Below are positions 7,145-14,519 of a DNA stretch of 19,331 nucleotides, piece by piece (position 1 is the stretch's first letter; every line of letters begins with the position of its first letter). Source of the stretch: Treponema sp. UBA4232 (lineage in GTDB: Bacteria > Spirochaetota > Spirochaetia > Treponematales > Treponemataceae); NCBI GenBank assembly GCA_002396325.1, contig DGXM01000035.1, positions 1 through 19,331 of the forward strand, in the 5' to 3' direction. The position numbers were made by a program, and so were the translations under genes. The notes beneath the pieces are model-generated. The model was given only the letters and a program-made list of their open reading frames with translations. It made no database searches and was not told the DNA's origin.

Positions 7145-8965
7145 CTATCGTGTCTTCTTTTTTCCGCCCTTGAATTTAAGGACGTTCGCATTTACTGCGG
7201 GCTTGTTTTTTTCCATTTCGGCCCTCTTTTTCTTCATTGTGTTGTTTATCATAATCTGCTGTCCAATCTGAAGGATATTGCTGACCGTCCAATAGAGGAG
7301 AAGTCCGCTCGGCACATTGTAGAACATAAAGAAGAATATAATCGGAAGACCGTACATCATGAATTTCATCTGACCTGCACTCTGTCCACCTGCCGCTCCT
7401 CCGTACTGTGTTATCTTTCCGTTGAGAAGCTGCGAGAACAGATAAATGAACGGAAGAATGCGGAGAGTGTTCTGTGTGAGTGTAGTAATGAAGGGTAAAT
7501 CCTTTTTCCAAGTCCAGATTTTGTCTCCCATTGAAAGATCGTCAATCCATCCTCTTATGAACGTGGCGCCTCGGAATTCGAAGTAGTTGTTGAACACGTT
7601 GTAAAGGGCGAAAAGAATCACCATCTGAAGTATCATCGGAAGACATCCGGACATAGGATTGTATCCGGCCTCTTTGTAAAGCTTGCTCGTTTCTTCGGCA
7701 AGTTTCTGCTGGTTGTCCTTGTATTTTTCCTGAATTTCCTGCATTTTCGGCTGGAGCTGCTGCATCTTGAGGGTACCGATGGCACTGCTGCGGCTGAGAG
7801 GGAAAAGAATAATCCTGAGTATCACGGTAAGAATGATGATTGCAACTCCCCAGTTTCTGACGAGCCTGTAAATCATCTCCATTCCCCACTTGAGGACAAC
7901 CTCTATCCATGAAAGAACTCCGCTTGTGGCAAGAGCATGGTTGAATTTCGCGTTTGAAAGACCCCATCCGTTGTCGTCGGCAAGATTGTATCTCTTGTAT
8001 TCCTGTTCGCTGCGTGGACCGATGTACACATAATAAACATCCTGTGCAACGCTTGCTCCGGGTGCTATTGACGAGCGCGAGATAAACACCTGCGAATTCT
8101 CATAGTCACTTTCGCTTTTGGATGAAGTCACCACTTTGGTGGTCATCTTGGAAGGATCCTCGGGTTTTATGAGAATTGTGAAATACTTTCCTCCGACACC
8201 GACCCACTGGTATTCCTTTTCGTATTCCTTGTTCACGAGGGAGGGCTTTTCCCTTTTCTTTCCATTGAAAAGAAGAAGCTGGCGGACTTCGTATCTGTCA
8301 TGCTTTCTGTCGAAATGGGGACCTATCTGAGGCGACGTGCGGATGGTGTAGGCGGCACCGTTGCTTTCAAGCCCGTTTCCGTCGTCAAGTTTGATGCCCA
8401 CTCCCATTCTGAACACGTACTCCCCGGGAAGGAATTCATAGCGCTTCATAAGAGTGAACGTATGGATGTTTCCAAAGTCATCCTTTTTGTTGAATTCCCT
8501 GGTGAAGATGATGGTGTTGTCGCCTTCCATCTTGGCGGCAAAATTTTCGTTCACAATCGTTTCTGTTGTCTGTCCGAATCCCAGGGAGAAGGCTCTGTTC
8601 GTTGCAGTAACATTGTCTACCATCTGGACTCCGGAACCTGTATCCTTGTCATTGTGCTCCAGGAGCTTGTAGCTGATGAGGTCTCCCCCTCTGCTTGTGA
8701 AGACGGCCTCCACTTTGTCGGTGGTGATTGTATAGTGCTTTTCCTCTATTTCAGGCTGTCCTGCAATAATTTCACCCGCAGTAGAAAACTGCTCCTCCGC
8801 CTTTTTTTCTACTTTCGCCTGCTCCTCCTGCTTGAGGGCGAGTTCCGCCTGCTGTTTTTCCATGGCGGCCTGCTGTTTCGGCAGAATCACCTTGTACTCC
8901 ACAATCAGAGAACCTACAAGAACCAAAGTGCTGAGACCTATGGCCCAAACGGTATTCTTTTCCAT
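7145..8965 (-). CDS. yidC: Membrane protein insertase YidC
   Basis: A 606-residue full-length insertase of the Gram-negative type. An N-terminal transmembrane anchor (residues about 6-26) is followed by a Glu/Gln/Lys coiled stretch, a large periplasmic beta-rich domain (about 80-335) and the conserved 60-kDa inner membrane protein core (about 360-590). The core carries the hydrophilic-groove arginine (Arg384, in VILRIILFPLS), the cytoplasmic coiled hairpin and NPMSGCLPMILQM. The C-terminus is strongly basic (FKGGKKKTR), typical of ribosome-contacting tails. It inserts inner-membrane proteins alone or with SecYEG. The ATG at 8965 has AAGGA 9 nt upstream. Its first 194 nt lie inside the unusually long yidD frame. 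Confidence 0.97.
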   Translation of the reverse strand: MEKNTVWAIGLSTLVLVGSLIVEYKVILPKQQAAMEKQQAELALKQEEQAKVEKKAEEQFSTAGEIIAGQPEIEEKHYTITTDKVEAVFTSRGGDLISYKLLEHNDKDTGSGVQMVDNVTATNRAFSLGFGQTTETIVNENFAAKMEGDNTIIFTREFNKKDDFGNIHTFTLMKRYEFLPGEYVFRMGVGIKLDDGNGLESNGAAYTIRTSPQIGPHFDRKHDRYEVRQLLLFNGKKREKPSLVNKEYEKEYQWVGVGGKYFTILIKPEDPSKMTTKVVTSSKSESDYENSQVFISRSSIAPGASVAQDVYYVYIGPRSEQEYKRYNLADDNGWGLSNAKFNHALATSGVLSWIEVVLKWGMEMIYRLVRNWGVAIIILTVILRIILFPLSRSSAIGTLKMQQLQPKMQEIQEKYKDNQQKLAEETSKLYKEAGYNPMSGCLPMILQMVILFALYNVFNNYFEFRGATFIRGWIDDLSMGDKIWTWKKDLPFITTLTQNTLRILPFIYLFSQLLNGKITQYGGAAGGQSAGQMKFMMYGLPIIFFFMFYNVPSGLLLYWTVSNILQIGQQIMINNTMKKKRAEMEKNKPAVNANVLKFKGGKKKTR

Positions 8966-9242
8966 ATAATATTTTCCTTGTCGAATGCCATAATTCGGGA
9001 ACAGGGTCGTATCCGCCTTTGTGGTACGGATTGCACCTCAGTATCCTTCTTACGGCAAGATAAAGCCCCTTGACAGGGCCGTGTTTAATAATGGCTTCCC
9101 GCGCATACTGAGAACATGTGGGTGTGAACCTGCAGCACGCAGGAAAAAAGGGTGAGATGCAAACTTGATAAAAGCGTATCAGGAAACAAAGAAATTTCGT
9201 GAAAAAATTCCTTAGTCCCGTAATAAGCCGGCTTTTCTGCAT
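8772..9242 (-). CDS. yidD: Membrane protein insertion efficiency factor YidD with an unusual C-terminal tail
   Basis: Residues 1-82 are a complete YidD: an N-terminal amphipathic/hydrophobic segment (FFTKFLCFLIRFYQ), the Cys-rich core CCRFTPTCSQYA, and the closing NPYHKGGYDPVP. YidD is a small inner-membrane-associated protein that aids YidC-dependent insertion. Most homologues end shortly after this motif at about 70-90 residues, but here the frame stays open for another 74 residues to position 8772, running out of frame through the start of yidC. The tail is rich in Gly, Arg and Ala and looks like a by-product of the yidC coding sequence. The start ATG at 9242 overlaps rnpA by 31 nt and has no strong binding site, so translation may depend on coupling to rnpA. 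Confidence 0.85.
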   Translation of the reverse strand: MQKSRLITGLRNFFTKFLCFLIRFYQVCISPFFPACCRFTPTCSQYAREAIIKHGPVKGLYLAVRRILRCNPYHKGGYDPVPELWHSTRKILYGKEYRLGHRSQHFGSCRFSDCGVQGDSAETAGRHGKTAGGTRPQAGGAGESRKKGGGAVFYCG

Positions 9243-9574
9243 AATGTCTTAAATTGCTCACACCGCGAGTGGAACGAGTCATTTCCGGGATATACCAAAA
9301 GCAGCATATCGTATCCGGTGTTCAGGTGTGTTCTAAAAAAGCGATATGTTTCACGGCTGTAACGCTTGGATTTGTTTCTCTCCACAGCATTACCATAACC
9401 GCGGGGAAGTGGAAATCCGATTCGGTTTTTGTTTCGGTCATTCAGCATATAGAAGAGCTTTGCTCCGGCAACACTGACCCTCTTCCCTTTTTTAAAAAGT
9501 CTCTGGATGTCATCAGGACGCTTCATATGCTCATCGCGTGTAAAACGCCCTGTCTTCAGCAAGCCTGTCTCCAT
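9212..9574 (-). CDS. rnpA: Ribonuclease P protein component
   Basis: A 120-residue basic protein that partners the RNase P RNA in tRNA 5'-end maturation. Recognisable elements are RLFKKGKRVS (25-34), an internal IGFPLPRGYGNAVERNKSKR with the RNR-type RNKSKR signature (66-71), and the following YSRETYRFF helix. The segment before the RNR motif reads LPRGYGNA where many homologues have VGKKVGNA, a variant that may be a lineage feature. The ATG at 9574 has AAAGGG directly against it, too close for a normal binding site. The TTG at 9562 (codon 5), with GGAG 6 nt upstream, is a credible alternative start. The gene lies 15 nt after rpmH and overlaps yidD by 31 nt. Confidence 0.92.
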   Translation of the reverse strand: METGLLKTGRFTRDEHMKRPDDIQRLFKKGKRVSVAGAKLFYMLNDRNKNRIGFPLPRGYGNAVERNKSKRYSRETYRFFRTHLNTGYDMLLLVYPGNDSFHSRCEQFKTLCRKAGLLRD

Positions 9575-9589
9575 CCCTTTCAGAGAAAA

Positions 9590-9775
9590 TTACATCTTTG
9601 CAGTCTGGTTGCGGCCATTCTGGTAAGGCTTCTTCTCGTCTGAAATCGTGAGCTTCCAGCGACCCTTTGCACGGCGGCGTGAAAGAACCATGCGGCCACC
9701 ACGTGTAGCCATACGTGCGCGGAATCCGAATTTTCTATTGCGCTTTACTTTGCTTGGTTGGTATGTACGTAACAT
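9590..9775 (-). CDS. rpmH: Ribosomal protein L34 (bL34) with extended C-terminus
   Basis: A 61-residue very basic protein. TYQPSKVKRNRKFGFRARMA and RRRAKGRWKLT are diagnostic of bL34 of the large ribosomal subunit. bL34 is usually 44-52 residues. Here about 10 more residues (KPYQNGRNQTAKM) follow the usual SDEK end, bringing the stop to within 15 nt of rnpA. AGGAG lies 9 nt upstream of the ATG. It is the first gene of the rpmH-rnpA-yidD-yidC-jag unit and has a promoter directly in front. Confidence 0.96.
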   Translation of the reverse strand: MLRTYQPSKVKRNRKFGFRARMATRGGRMVLSRRRAKGRWKLTISDEKKPYQNGRNQTAKM

Positions 9776-9829
9776 AATGAACGACTCCTATCTATAAAAA
9801 AAATAATTTCCCAAAGTATTAGTCCGAAT

Positions 9830-9857
9830 ATTATCATTATTTTTCGGAATTGGTCAA
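9830..9857 (-). promoter_or_regulatory. sigma70-type promoter for the rpmH-rnpA-yidD-yidC-jag unit
   Basis: On the minus strand TTGACC (9852-9857) and GATAAT (9830-9835) are spaced by 16 nt. Overlapping -10 registers (ATAATA, TAATAT) would give 17-18 nt. The -35 box sits inside the last codons of dciA, so the promoter overlaps the end of the upstream gene. The leader before the rpmH ATG would be about 48 nt. Confidence 0.6.
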
Positions 9858-10394
9858 CATACTTTTCCTTAAATCTTCAAAAATTGTGACAAGTTCGGGC
9901 GGAATTTCCTTTTTTTCTTCCCTTTTCCGCTCTTTTCCACTCTCTGCACTAAAGGATTTCAAATCATTTTCTTCTTTTTCTATCCTTCTTTCAATGTTTC
10001 TCTTTACGTCTTCCTGCGAGTAATCGTGGTCGCCGCCGGCAAAAAGATCCCCCCTGTTTCCCTTGAGCCTGAAGGCGAGAGTATTTATCCTCATCCCCTG
10101 GCACTCCATTGAAAGTCCCTTCAAAATGAATTTCTTGTGAAACTGCAGAAGGGTTATCCACCCGGGATGATCCGCCTCAACAAGCAGCACTCCGTTTTTC
10201 AAATCCACAATCCTGCTGTGGTCTGCCATATTCTGACCTTCGTTGGGATTCTCGCGGTAATTCACAGCCTTGATTCTTCCGAGCACAGTCTTCCATGCCC
10301 TCTCCAAATCCGAAGCTGATTTCGCCCTTTCCATGCTTATCTGGTCGAATGCCTTCTGTATGAGACCGTTGATTCCCATTATGTCTTCGTTCAT
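9837..10394 (-). CDS. dciA: DUF721/DciA family protein, putative replicative helicase loader
   Basis: A 185-residue protein. Residues about 28-112 fit the DUF721 fold: an N-terminal helix with ERAWKTVLG, a beta hairpin GVLLVEADHPGW (68-79), then a helix and a strand ending NTLAFRL. DciA proteins are the ancestral loaders or operators of the DnaB helicase in bacteria lacking DnaC or DnaI. A long, highly charged Glu/Lys/Arg tail (about 125-165) and a short C-terminal helix follow, which is typical of variable DciA tails. The ATG at 10394 is chosen because it overlaps the recF stop as ATGA and has GGGA about 9 nt upstream; a GTG at 10409 is less likely. Its place after dnaN-recF fits a replication role. 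Confidence 0.82.
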   Translation of the reverse strand: MNEDIMGINGLIQKAFDQISMERAKSASDLERAWKTVLGRIKAVNYRENPNEGQNMADHSRIVDLKNGVLLVEADHPGWITLLQFHKKFILKGLSMECQGMRINTLAFRLKGNRGDLFAGGDHDYSQEDVKRNIERRIEKEENDLKSFSAESGKERKREEKKEIPPELVTIFEDLRKSMLTNSEK

Positions 10395-11503
10395 CTGATT
10401 TTTTCCCACCCGCCGTTTTTTATTGAATACACCATGGTTCCCTCGTGCATGTAATTCTCGTAAGGCTCCCCGGGAAGAAAAGTGCAGAACAGCTGGTCAT
10501 ATTCGGGAAGCATCGATGTGAGCCTTCTTCTTTTTTCGGGATCCAGTTCAAGAAGCACGTCATCCATCAGAAGCACGGGCTTTTTACCGGTAACCCTCGT
10601 GTAGTAGACCGCCTGGGCAGTCCTGAGCACAAGGACAATGAGTCTCCTCTGTCCTGTCGATGCAGTGGGTACAAACGAATTTCCATCCTTCACGAATATT
10701 ATCCTGTCGCGGTGGGGCCCGGACATTGTGGTGCAGAGGGTTTTCTCCATTTCCCTCTTCGACTTTATCGTTTCCATCACATCATCTATCATCGGAAGAG
10801 AGGAATCCCCCGAATTGTCTTCGCCCGTTTTTTTCCAGGAAGGTTCGTATCTGATTGAAACCCCCGCAGTCCCTTCTATATCCTCGTAGAGCTTCCCGAA
10901 AATCTGATTGAACTGGAAAACAGCCGTCTTTCTTTTCTTCTGAATCTCAAGTCCGTTCATTACAAGCTGTATGTCGTATGAATCCAGCAGATTGTAATTT
11001 CTTTCCTTCAGGCATATATTCCGGCTTTTCAAAATCCTCTTGTATCGTCTCATCACGTCTATGTACATAACGTCATACATGCTGAGTGACTGATCAATGA
11101 AAAACCTTCTTCGTTCCGGAGATCCCGTCGCAAAATCAAGATCATCGTGACTGTAAAGGACGCAGGGCATGGTGTTCACAAGCTCTTTCCGGTCGTGAAT
11201 GATTTTTCCGTCCTTTTCGATTTTCTTTTTTCCTTTTTCGATGGATATGAATGTTGAATGTGTGTTTCCGTTTTCCTCACGGTAAATCGTCCTGAGGCTC
11301 ATGGAATCGCAGCCTTTTTTCACAATCTCCTGATCCGCGTGTGTCCTAAAGGAAGATCCATATGCAGAGTAATAAAGCGCCTCAAGCAGATTGCTTTTTC
11401 CCTGTCCGTTTTCACCGGTAAAATAGACCTCCCTTGAAAGAAGGTCTATCGTTTTGTCATCGAGATTTCTGAACTGTGCGGGAGACAATGAAAGAAATGG
11501 CAC
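10391..11503 (-). CDS. recF: DNA replication and repair protein RecF
   Basis: A 370-residue SMC-like ATPase for RecFOR recombinational repair at gaps and stalled forks. It shows the N-terminal FRNL strand, Walker A GENGQGKS (30-37), an ABC-type signature region around STGQRRLIVLVLR, and Walker B-like VLLMDDVLLELDPEKR. Length is normal for the family. Translation starts at a GTG (11503) whose G is also the last base of the dnaN TAG stop, so the two genes are translationally coupled. At its other end it overlaps dciA by 4 nt. Confidence 0.95.
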   Translation of the reverse strand: MPFLSLSPAQFRNLDDKTIDLLSREVYFTGENGQGKSNLLEALYYSAYGSSFRTHADQEIVKKGCDSMSLRTIYREENGNTHSTFISIEKGKKKIEKDGKIIHDRKELVNTMPCVLYSHDDLDFATGSPERRRFFIDQSLSMYDVMYIDVMRRYKRILKSRNICLKERNYNLLDSYDIQLVMNGLEIQKKRKTAVFQFNQIFGKLYEDIEGTAGVSIRYEPSWKKTGEDNSGDSSLPMIDDVMETIKSKREMEKTLCTTMSGPHRDRIIFVKDGNSFVPTASTGQRRLIVLVLRTAQAVYYTRVTGKKPVLLMDDVLLELDPEKRRRLTSMLPEYDQLFCTFLPGEPYENYMHEGTMVYSIKNGGWEKIR

Positions 11504-12627
11504 TATTCTTTCTGCATCGGCATTATTATGTGGAAATAATCTGCGGCGGGTTCGGGTCTCATTGTGACCTGCTTCATCTCCTCCGTGAATTCAAATGTTA
11601 TCCTGTCGCTGTTCATGACCTTCAGAGGCTCTTCGACATAGCGGTAATTGAGGGCCAGCACATAATTCTGTCCTGCATATTCACAGGGGATTTCCTCATC
11701 GGCGCTTCCCATTTCGGACTGATGGGATGTGATTTTCAAAACCCCGTCACTGATGTTGAAGAAAAGACGTCCTGCCTTTTTGTCCACCATGAGTGCCACG
11801 CGCTTCAGTGCATCAACAAGGTCGTTTTTCTGCACCTGGAAACTGTGCTCCTGATGTTCCGGAATCACCCTTTCATAATTCGGAATCTGTCCTTCAAGAA
11901 GAATGGATCCGAATTTATAGGTTCCGAATTTGAAGAAAATCATCTTGTCAACGACTGCTATGGAGATATTTCCTTCTTCGGGAGCTTTTTTTGAGATGAT
12001 GTTCAAAATCTTCGGAGGAATGATGATTGAAGGGAAATCCGCAACGCCTGCAAGAATTGACTTTGACTCGTAGCTGAGTCTTCTTCCGTCCGTGGCCACA
12101 AGTCTGAGTTCTTCTCCTTTTTTCTCGAAGAAAACACCATTCATGAAAAGACGCGTCACGTCATCGCTTACGGCAAATACGGTCTGCGTTATCATTTCCT
12201 TTATGTCTTTTGACGGAACATCGAAATATGGAACATTGTCCGCAGAACTGAAATCCGGGAATTTGTCGGTTGACATGGTCTTAATCTGGAATTTTATTTT
12301 CTTTGCCACCGGTTTGATTAATACGGATATGGCCTGCTCACCTTCGCTTCCCGTCTCCTGGTTGAATTCTATGTCTCCTTCAGGAAGTGAAGTGAGTATT
12401 CCCATAAATTTGTCACAGTAGATTGTGGTGGATCCCTCTTCCTGAATCTGGACAGGTATCTGGGTCTCAAAATTCACTTTGCTGTCGGTCGCCTTTATTG
12501 TAAGGGTATTGTTTGAAGCAGAAAGGGCGACATTGGAACGGATATCAGCAGCCTGCTTTGTGGAGATTATTTCCTGGGCAATGGCTATTTCCTTTATCAT
12601 TGCGTCTTTGTCGAAAATGAACTTCAT
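11503..12627 (-). CDS. dnaN: DNA polymerase III beta sliding clamp
   Basis: A 374-residue protein beginning MKFIFDKDAMIKEI and closing with the YFHIIMPMQ-type C-terminus characteristic of the beta clamp; the three clamp domains fit the length. It forms the ring that tethers polymerase III and recruits repair factors. The ATG at 12627 is supported by AAGGAG 5 nt upstream. It is first in the dnaN-recF-dciA block and lies across the putative origin from dnaA. I see no strong promoter immediately upstream, so it may be partly transcribed from dnaA through the gap. Confidence 0.97.
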   Translation of the reverse strand: MKFIFDKDAMIKEIAIAQEIISTKQAADIRSNVALSASNNTLTIKATDSKVNFETQIPVQIQEEGSTTIYCDKFMGILTSLPEGDIEFNQETGSEGEQAISVLIKPVAKKIKFQIKTMSTDKFPDFSSADNVPYFDVPSKDIKEMITQTVFAVSDDVTRLFMNGVFFEKKGEELRLVATDGRRLSYESKSILAGVADFPSIIIPPKILNIISKKAPEEGNISIAVVDKMIFFKFGTYKFGSILLEGQIPNYERVIPEHQEHSFQVQKNDLVDALKRVALMVDKKAGRLFFNISDGVLKITSHQSEMGSADEEIPCEYAGQNYVLALNYRYVEEPLKVMNSDRITFEFTEEMKQVTMRPEPAADYFHIIMPMQKE

Positions 12628-12641
12628 ATATTCTCCTTGTT

Positions 12642-12669
12642 TTCTTCTATTACTTAAGAAGAATTTTTT
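12642..12669 (+). other. AT-rich hairpin with T-run upstream of dnaN
   Basis: TTCTTCT (12642-12648) and AGAAGAA (12657-12663) form a 7-bp inverted repeat around an 8-nt loop, with six T residues after it on the plus strand. It could stop plus-strand transcription entering dnaN from the origin, or form a hairpin in the dnaN 5' leader. The low GC of the stem makes either weak. Confidence 0.3.
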
Positions 12670-12724
12670 ACAGTTTCAATAGGAAATGGAAAAAAATTCA
12701 TAATATTTCAGTAAAAATGAATTT

Positions 12725-12733
12725 TTATGCACA
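12725..12733 (+). promoter_or_regulatory. DnaA box next to the unwinding region
   Basis: TTATGCACA fits the TTATNCACA consensus exactly. It lies alone on the dnaN side, directly before the most AT-rich stretch of the gap. Confidence 0.65.
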
Positions 12734-12740
12734 ATCCTTA

Positions 12741-12780
12741 AATTTTATAAATTTATAAATTTCAGTAGTAACATAAATAA
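12741..12780. other. Candidate DNA unwinding element
   Basis: The segment includes TTTATAAATTTATAAATTT (12744-12762), a short tandem repeat made only of A and T. It is followed by TAGTAA and ATAAATAA, which loosely recall the TAG/TAA trinucleotides described as DnaA-trios. It is flanked by DnaA boxes on both sides. Assignment is by composition and position only. Confidence 0.5.
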
Positions 12781-12835
12781 GGGCTGTGAATTCTGGGAAA
12801 TTCGGTCCATCTTGTTCTGTTAAATCGAATTAGCC

Positions 12836-12969
12836 TGTGTAAAATTCTGTGATTTGAATCCACAGTTTTTACACATGTACACAGGGGGTATGATTGTCAC
12901 CACGTTTTCCACAATATTGTAGCAGATTATGCACAAGTTGTCTTTATTTTTTTTGAGATTTGTGGAAGA
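12836..12969. promoter_or_regulatory. DnaA-box cluster of oriC
   Basis: Boxes read as follows: 12836-12844 minus TTTTACACA, 12867-12875 plus TTTTACACA, 12905-12913 plus TTTTCCACA, 12927-12935 plus TTATGCACA. Weaker candidates are 12856-12864 (GAATCCACA) and 12961-12969 minus (TCTTCCACA). Four good matches within 100 bp are well above the background of the coding sequence around them. Confidence 0.75.
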
Positions 12970-12974
12970 AAATT

Positions 12975-14393
12975 TCATTTCTTGTACTCCCTTATCTTGC
13001 GGATCAGCATTTCAATGGTCGAGTCAAGCACGGAGTCTATCTTCAGCTGGTCCACAACTTTTTCGTAGCTGTGCATTATGGTTGTGTGGTCTTTGCCTCC
13101 GAATTCATTTCCAAGTTCGGGATAGGAGTAATCGCACAGTTTTCTTGCAATGTATATGGCAATCTGTCTTGGAATCACAACTTTCTTTGGTCTTTTCCGG
13201 CTTTTCATATCGCTTATGGAGATGTTGTAGTATTCGGCCACGACCTTCTGTATTGTGTCGATTGTAACGGATTCGGTGGATGTCTGGCTGACTGTGTCCC
13301 TGAGTCTTTTTTGGGCAATCTCCAGGGTCAGAGGATGATTCATGAGGTCAGCGTAATTGAGCATGGTTATCAGGCAGCCCTTCAGTTCCCTTACGTTCGT
13401 CTGGACGTTTTTGGCTATGTAGTCCACCACTTCGGGGTCTATGTGCTTGTTGAGGATTTCCAGCTCCTTTCTCAGGATTGCCTGTCTTGTTTCGTAGTTC
13501 GGGGGCTGAAGGTCCACTTTGGTTCCACTGTTTATGCGGGAGGCAAGACGGTCGAACATTCCTTTAAGCTCCGTGATTGGACGGTCGCAGGTGAACACAA
13601 TCTGGGCCTTTTTCTGGTGAAGGTCCTCGAATGTATGGAAAAGCTCCTCCTGGGTTCCTTCCTTTCCTATCAAAAAGTGGATGTCGTCTATGAGAAGCAC
13701 GTCAAGGTTTCTGTATTTTGTTTTGAATTTCTCGGTCGTGATGTTCTTTATGGAAGTGGTGAATTCATTGGTGAAATTCTCCGCACTTATATAGCAGATT
13801 TTTATGTTGCCCTTCTTTTCATTGTAGAGGTGGTTTCCTATCGACTGCATGAGATGTGTTTTTCCCATACCGGAGCCTCCGTAAATGAGAAGAGGGGAAA
13901 ATCCTCCGCCGGGGTCTTTGGCCGCAGCCCAGGCCGCTCTGAATGCATAGTCGGAATTCTCTCCAGGAACGAAGGTGTCGAAAGTAAAATTCTCATCAAG
14001 CTGAGGATGTTTCTTGAAATCCTTTGCATTCGCTTTGTTTTTTTCTGATTCAGAAGTCTGTTCTGCCGGGGAATCTTTTTTTTCCTCTGCAGGCATTTCG
14101 GCTACAGGCGGGGAGGGAAGGATGAAATCTTTTTTTGCCACATAGGTGATATCCACATTCTGTCCCGTCATTTCGTAGAGTTTGTCCTGGATTTCCTTTA
14201 CATGGCCCTTTTTGACCATCATATCCCACATCATTTTGGAAGGAACGGAAACTGTAATTTGTGTTAAAGTATCCTTAAGATATGTCATGTTGAACCAAAG
14301 GGTGAATTCGTCTTCCTGTCCCTTGGCCTTGTATTCCTCGTGTATTAGGTTGAGAACTTCGTTCCAAAATGCCTGATAATTCTGTTCACTCAT
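12975..14393 (-). CDS. dnaA: Chromosomal replication initiator DnaA
   Basis: A 472-residue AAA+ initiator. Domain I is at about 1-85. A Pro/Glu/Lys-rich domain II linker (about 92-130) leads to AAA+ domain III, with Walker A GGSGMGKT (172-179) and Walker B LLIDDIHFL (Asp236, Asp237). DNA-binding domain IV is at the C-terminus, with the signature FGGKDHTTIMHSYEKV for DnaA-box recognition. I chose the ATG at 14393 (MSEQNYQAFW) because it gives a normal domain I and lies just below a strong promoter; a TTG at 14432 would place the start upstream of the -10 box. No clear ribosome binding site precedes the ATG. The gene reads toward the putative oriC and then dnaN. Confidence 0.97.
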   Translation of the reverse strand: MSEQNYQAFWNEVLNLIHEEYKAKGQEDEFTLWFNMTYLKDTLTQITVSVPSKMMWDMMVKKGHVKEIQDKLYEMTGQNVDITYVAKKDFILPSPPVAEMPAEEKKDSPAEQTSESEKNKANAKDFKKHPQLDENFTFDTFVPGENSDYAFRAAWAAAKDPGGGFSPLLIYGGSGMGKTHLMQSIGNHLYNEKKGNIKICYISAENFTNEFTTSIKNITTEKFKTKYRNLDVLLIDDIHFLIGKEGTQEELFHTFEDLHQKKAQIVFTCDRPITELKGMFDRLASRINSGTKVDLQPPNYETRQAILRKELEILNKHIDPEVVDYIAKNVQTNVRELKGCLITMLNYADLMNHPLTLEIAQKRLRDTVSQTSTESVTIDTIQKVVAEYYNISISDMKSRKRPKKVVIPRQIAIYIARKLCDYSYPELGNEFGGKDHTTIMHSYEKVVDQLKIDSVLDSTIEMLIRKIREYKK

Positions 14394-14402
14394 AATTTTG
14401 CC

Positions 14403-14432
14403 ATTATATCCCACCTTTACTTTTTTCTTCAA
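14403..14432 (-). promoter_or_regulatory. dnaA promoter giving a near-leaderless transcript
   Basis: On the minus strand TTGAAG (14427-14432) and a perfect TATAAT (14403-14408) are 18 nt apart. Only 9 nt separate the -10 box from the dnaA ATG, so a start 6-8 nt downstream of the -10 would leave 1-3 nt of leader. Confidence 0.6.
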
Positions 14433-14462
14433 TACGGATATACTGAATTTCTAAAAATATTC

Positions 14463-14468
14463 TATTAT
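14463..14468 (+). promoter_or_regulatory. Weak candidate -10 box for gyrBA
   Basis: TATTAT lies about 52 nt before the gyrB ATG in the 126-bp divergent gap shared with dnaA. No good -35 box is visible 16-18 nt upstream (closest is TACTGA). I find no DnaA boxes in this gap. Confidence 0.25.
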
Positions 14469-14519
14469 GGGGATAGAAGGCTTTGTTTTTTGTCAGGGGC
14501 TTCTAGTGGGTGTAAAAAA

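Larger units (their letters stand above)
12628..12974. other. oriC: Probable chromosomal replication origin (oriC) between dnaN and dnaA
   Basis: This 347-bp non-coding gap is far more AT-rich than its surroundings and carries at least five 9-mers matching DnaA-box variants (TTATGCACA twice, TTTTACACA twice, TTTTCCACA once), plus weaker 7/9 matches such as TCTTCCACA at 12961-12969 on the minus strand. Boxes cluster in the dnaA-proximal half, and an AT-rich segment suited to unwinding is in the dnaN-proximal half. The dnaN-dnaA spacer is a common oriC site, and coding strand switches from minus to plus nearby. Confidence 0.8.

Noticed and set aside
8300..9073. 257-codon plus-strand frame opposite yidC and yidD
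   Set aside because: Antisense to two well-supported genes; the translation shows no motif and no ribosome binding site.
10153..10161. TTATCCACC inside dciA as a DnaA box
   Set aside because: A single near-match in coding sequence, isolated from the cluster in the dnaN-dnaA gap; expected by chance in a window of this size.
12960..14048. 362-codon plus-strand frame opposite dnaA
   Set aside because: A shadow of the dnaA coding sequence on the other strand; unusual Val/Phe/Cys-rich composition with no domain.
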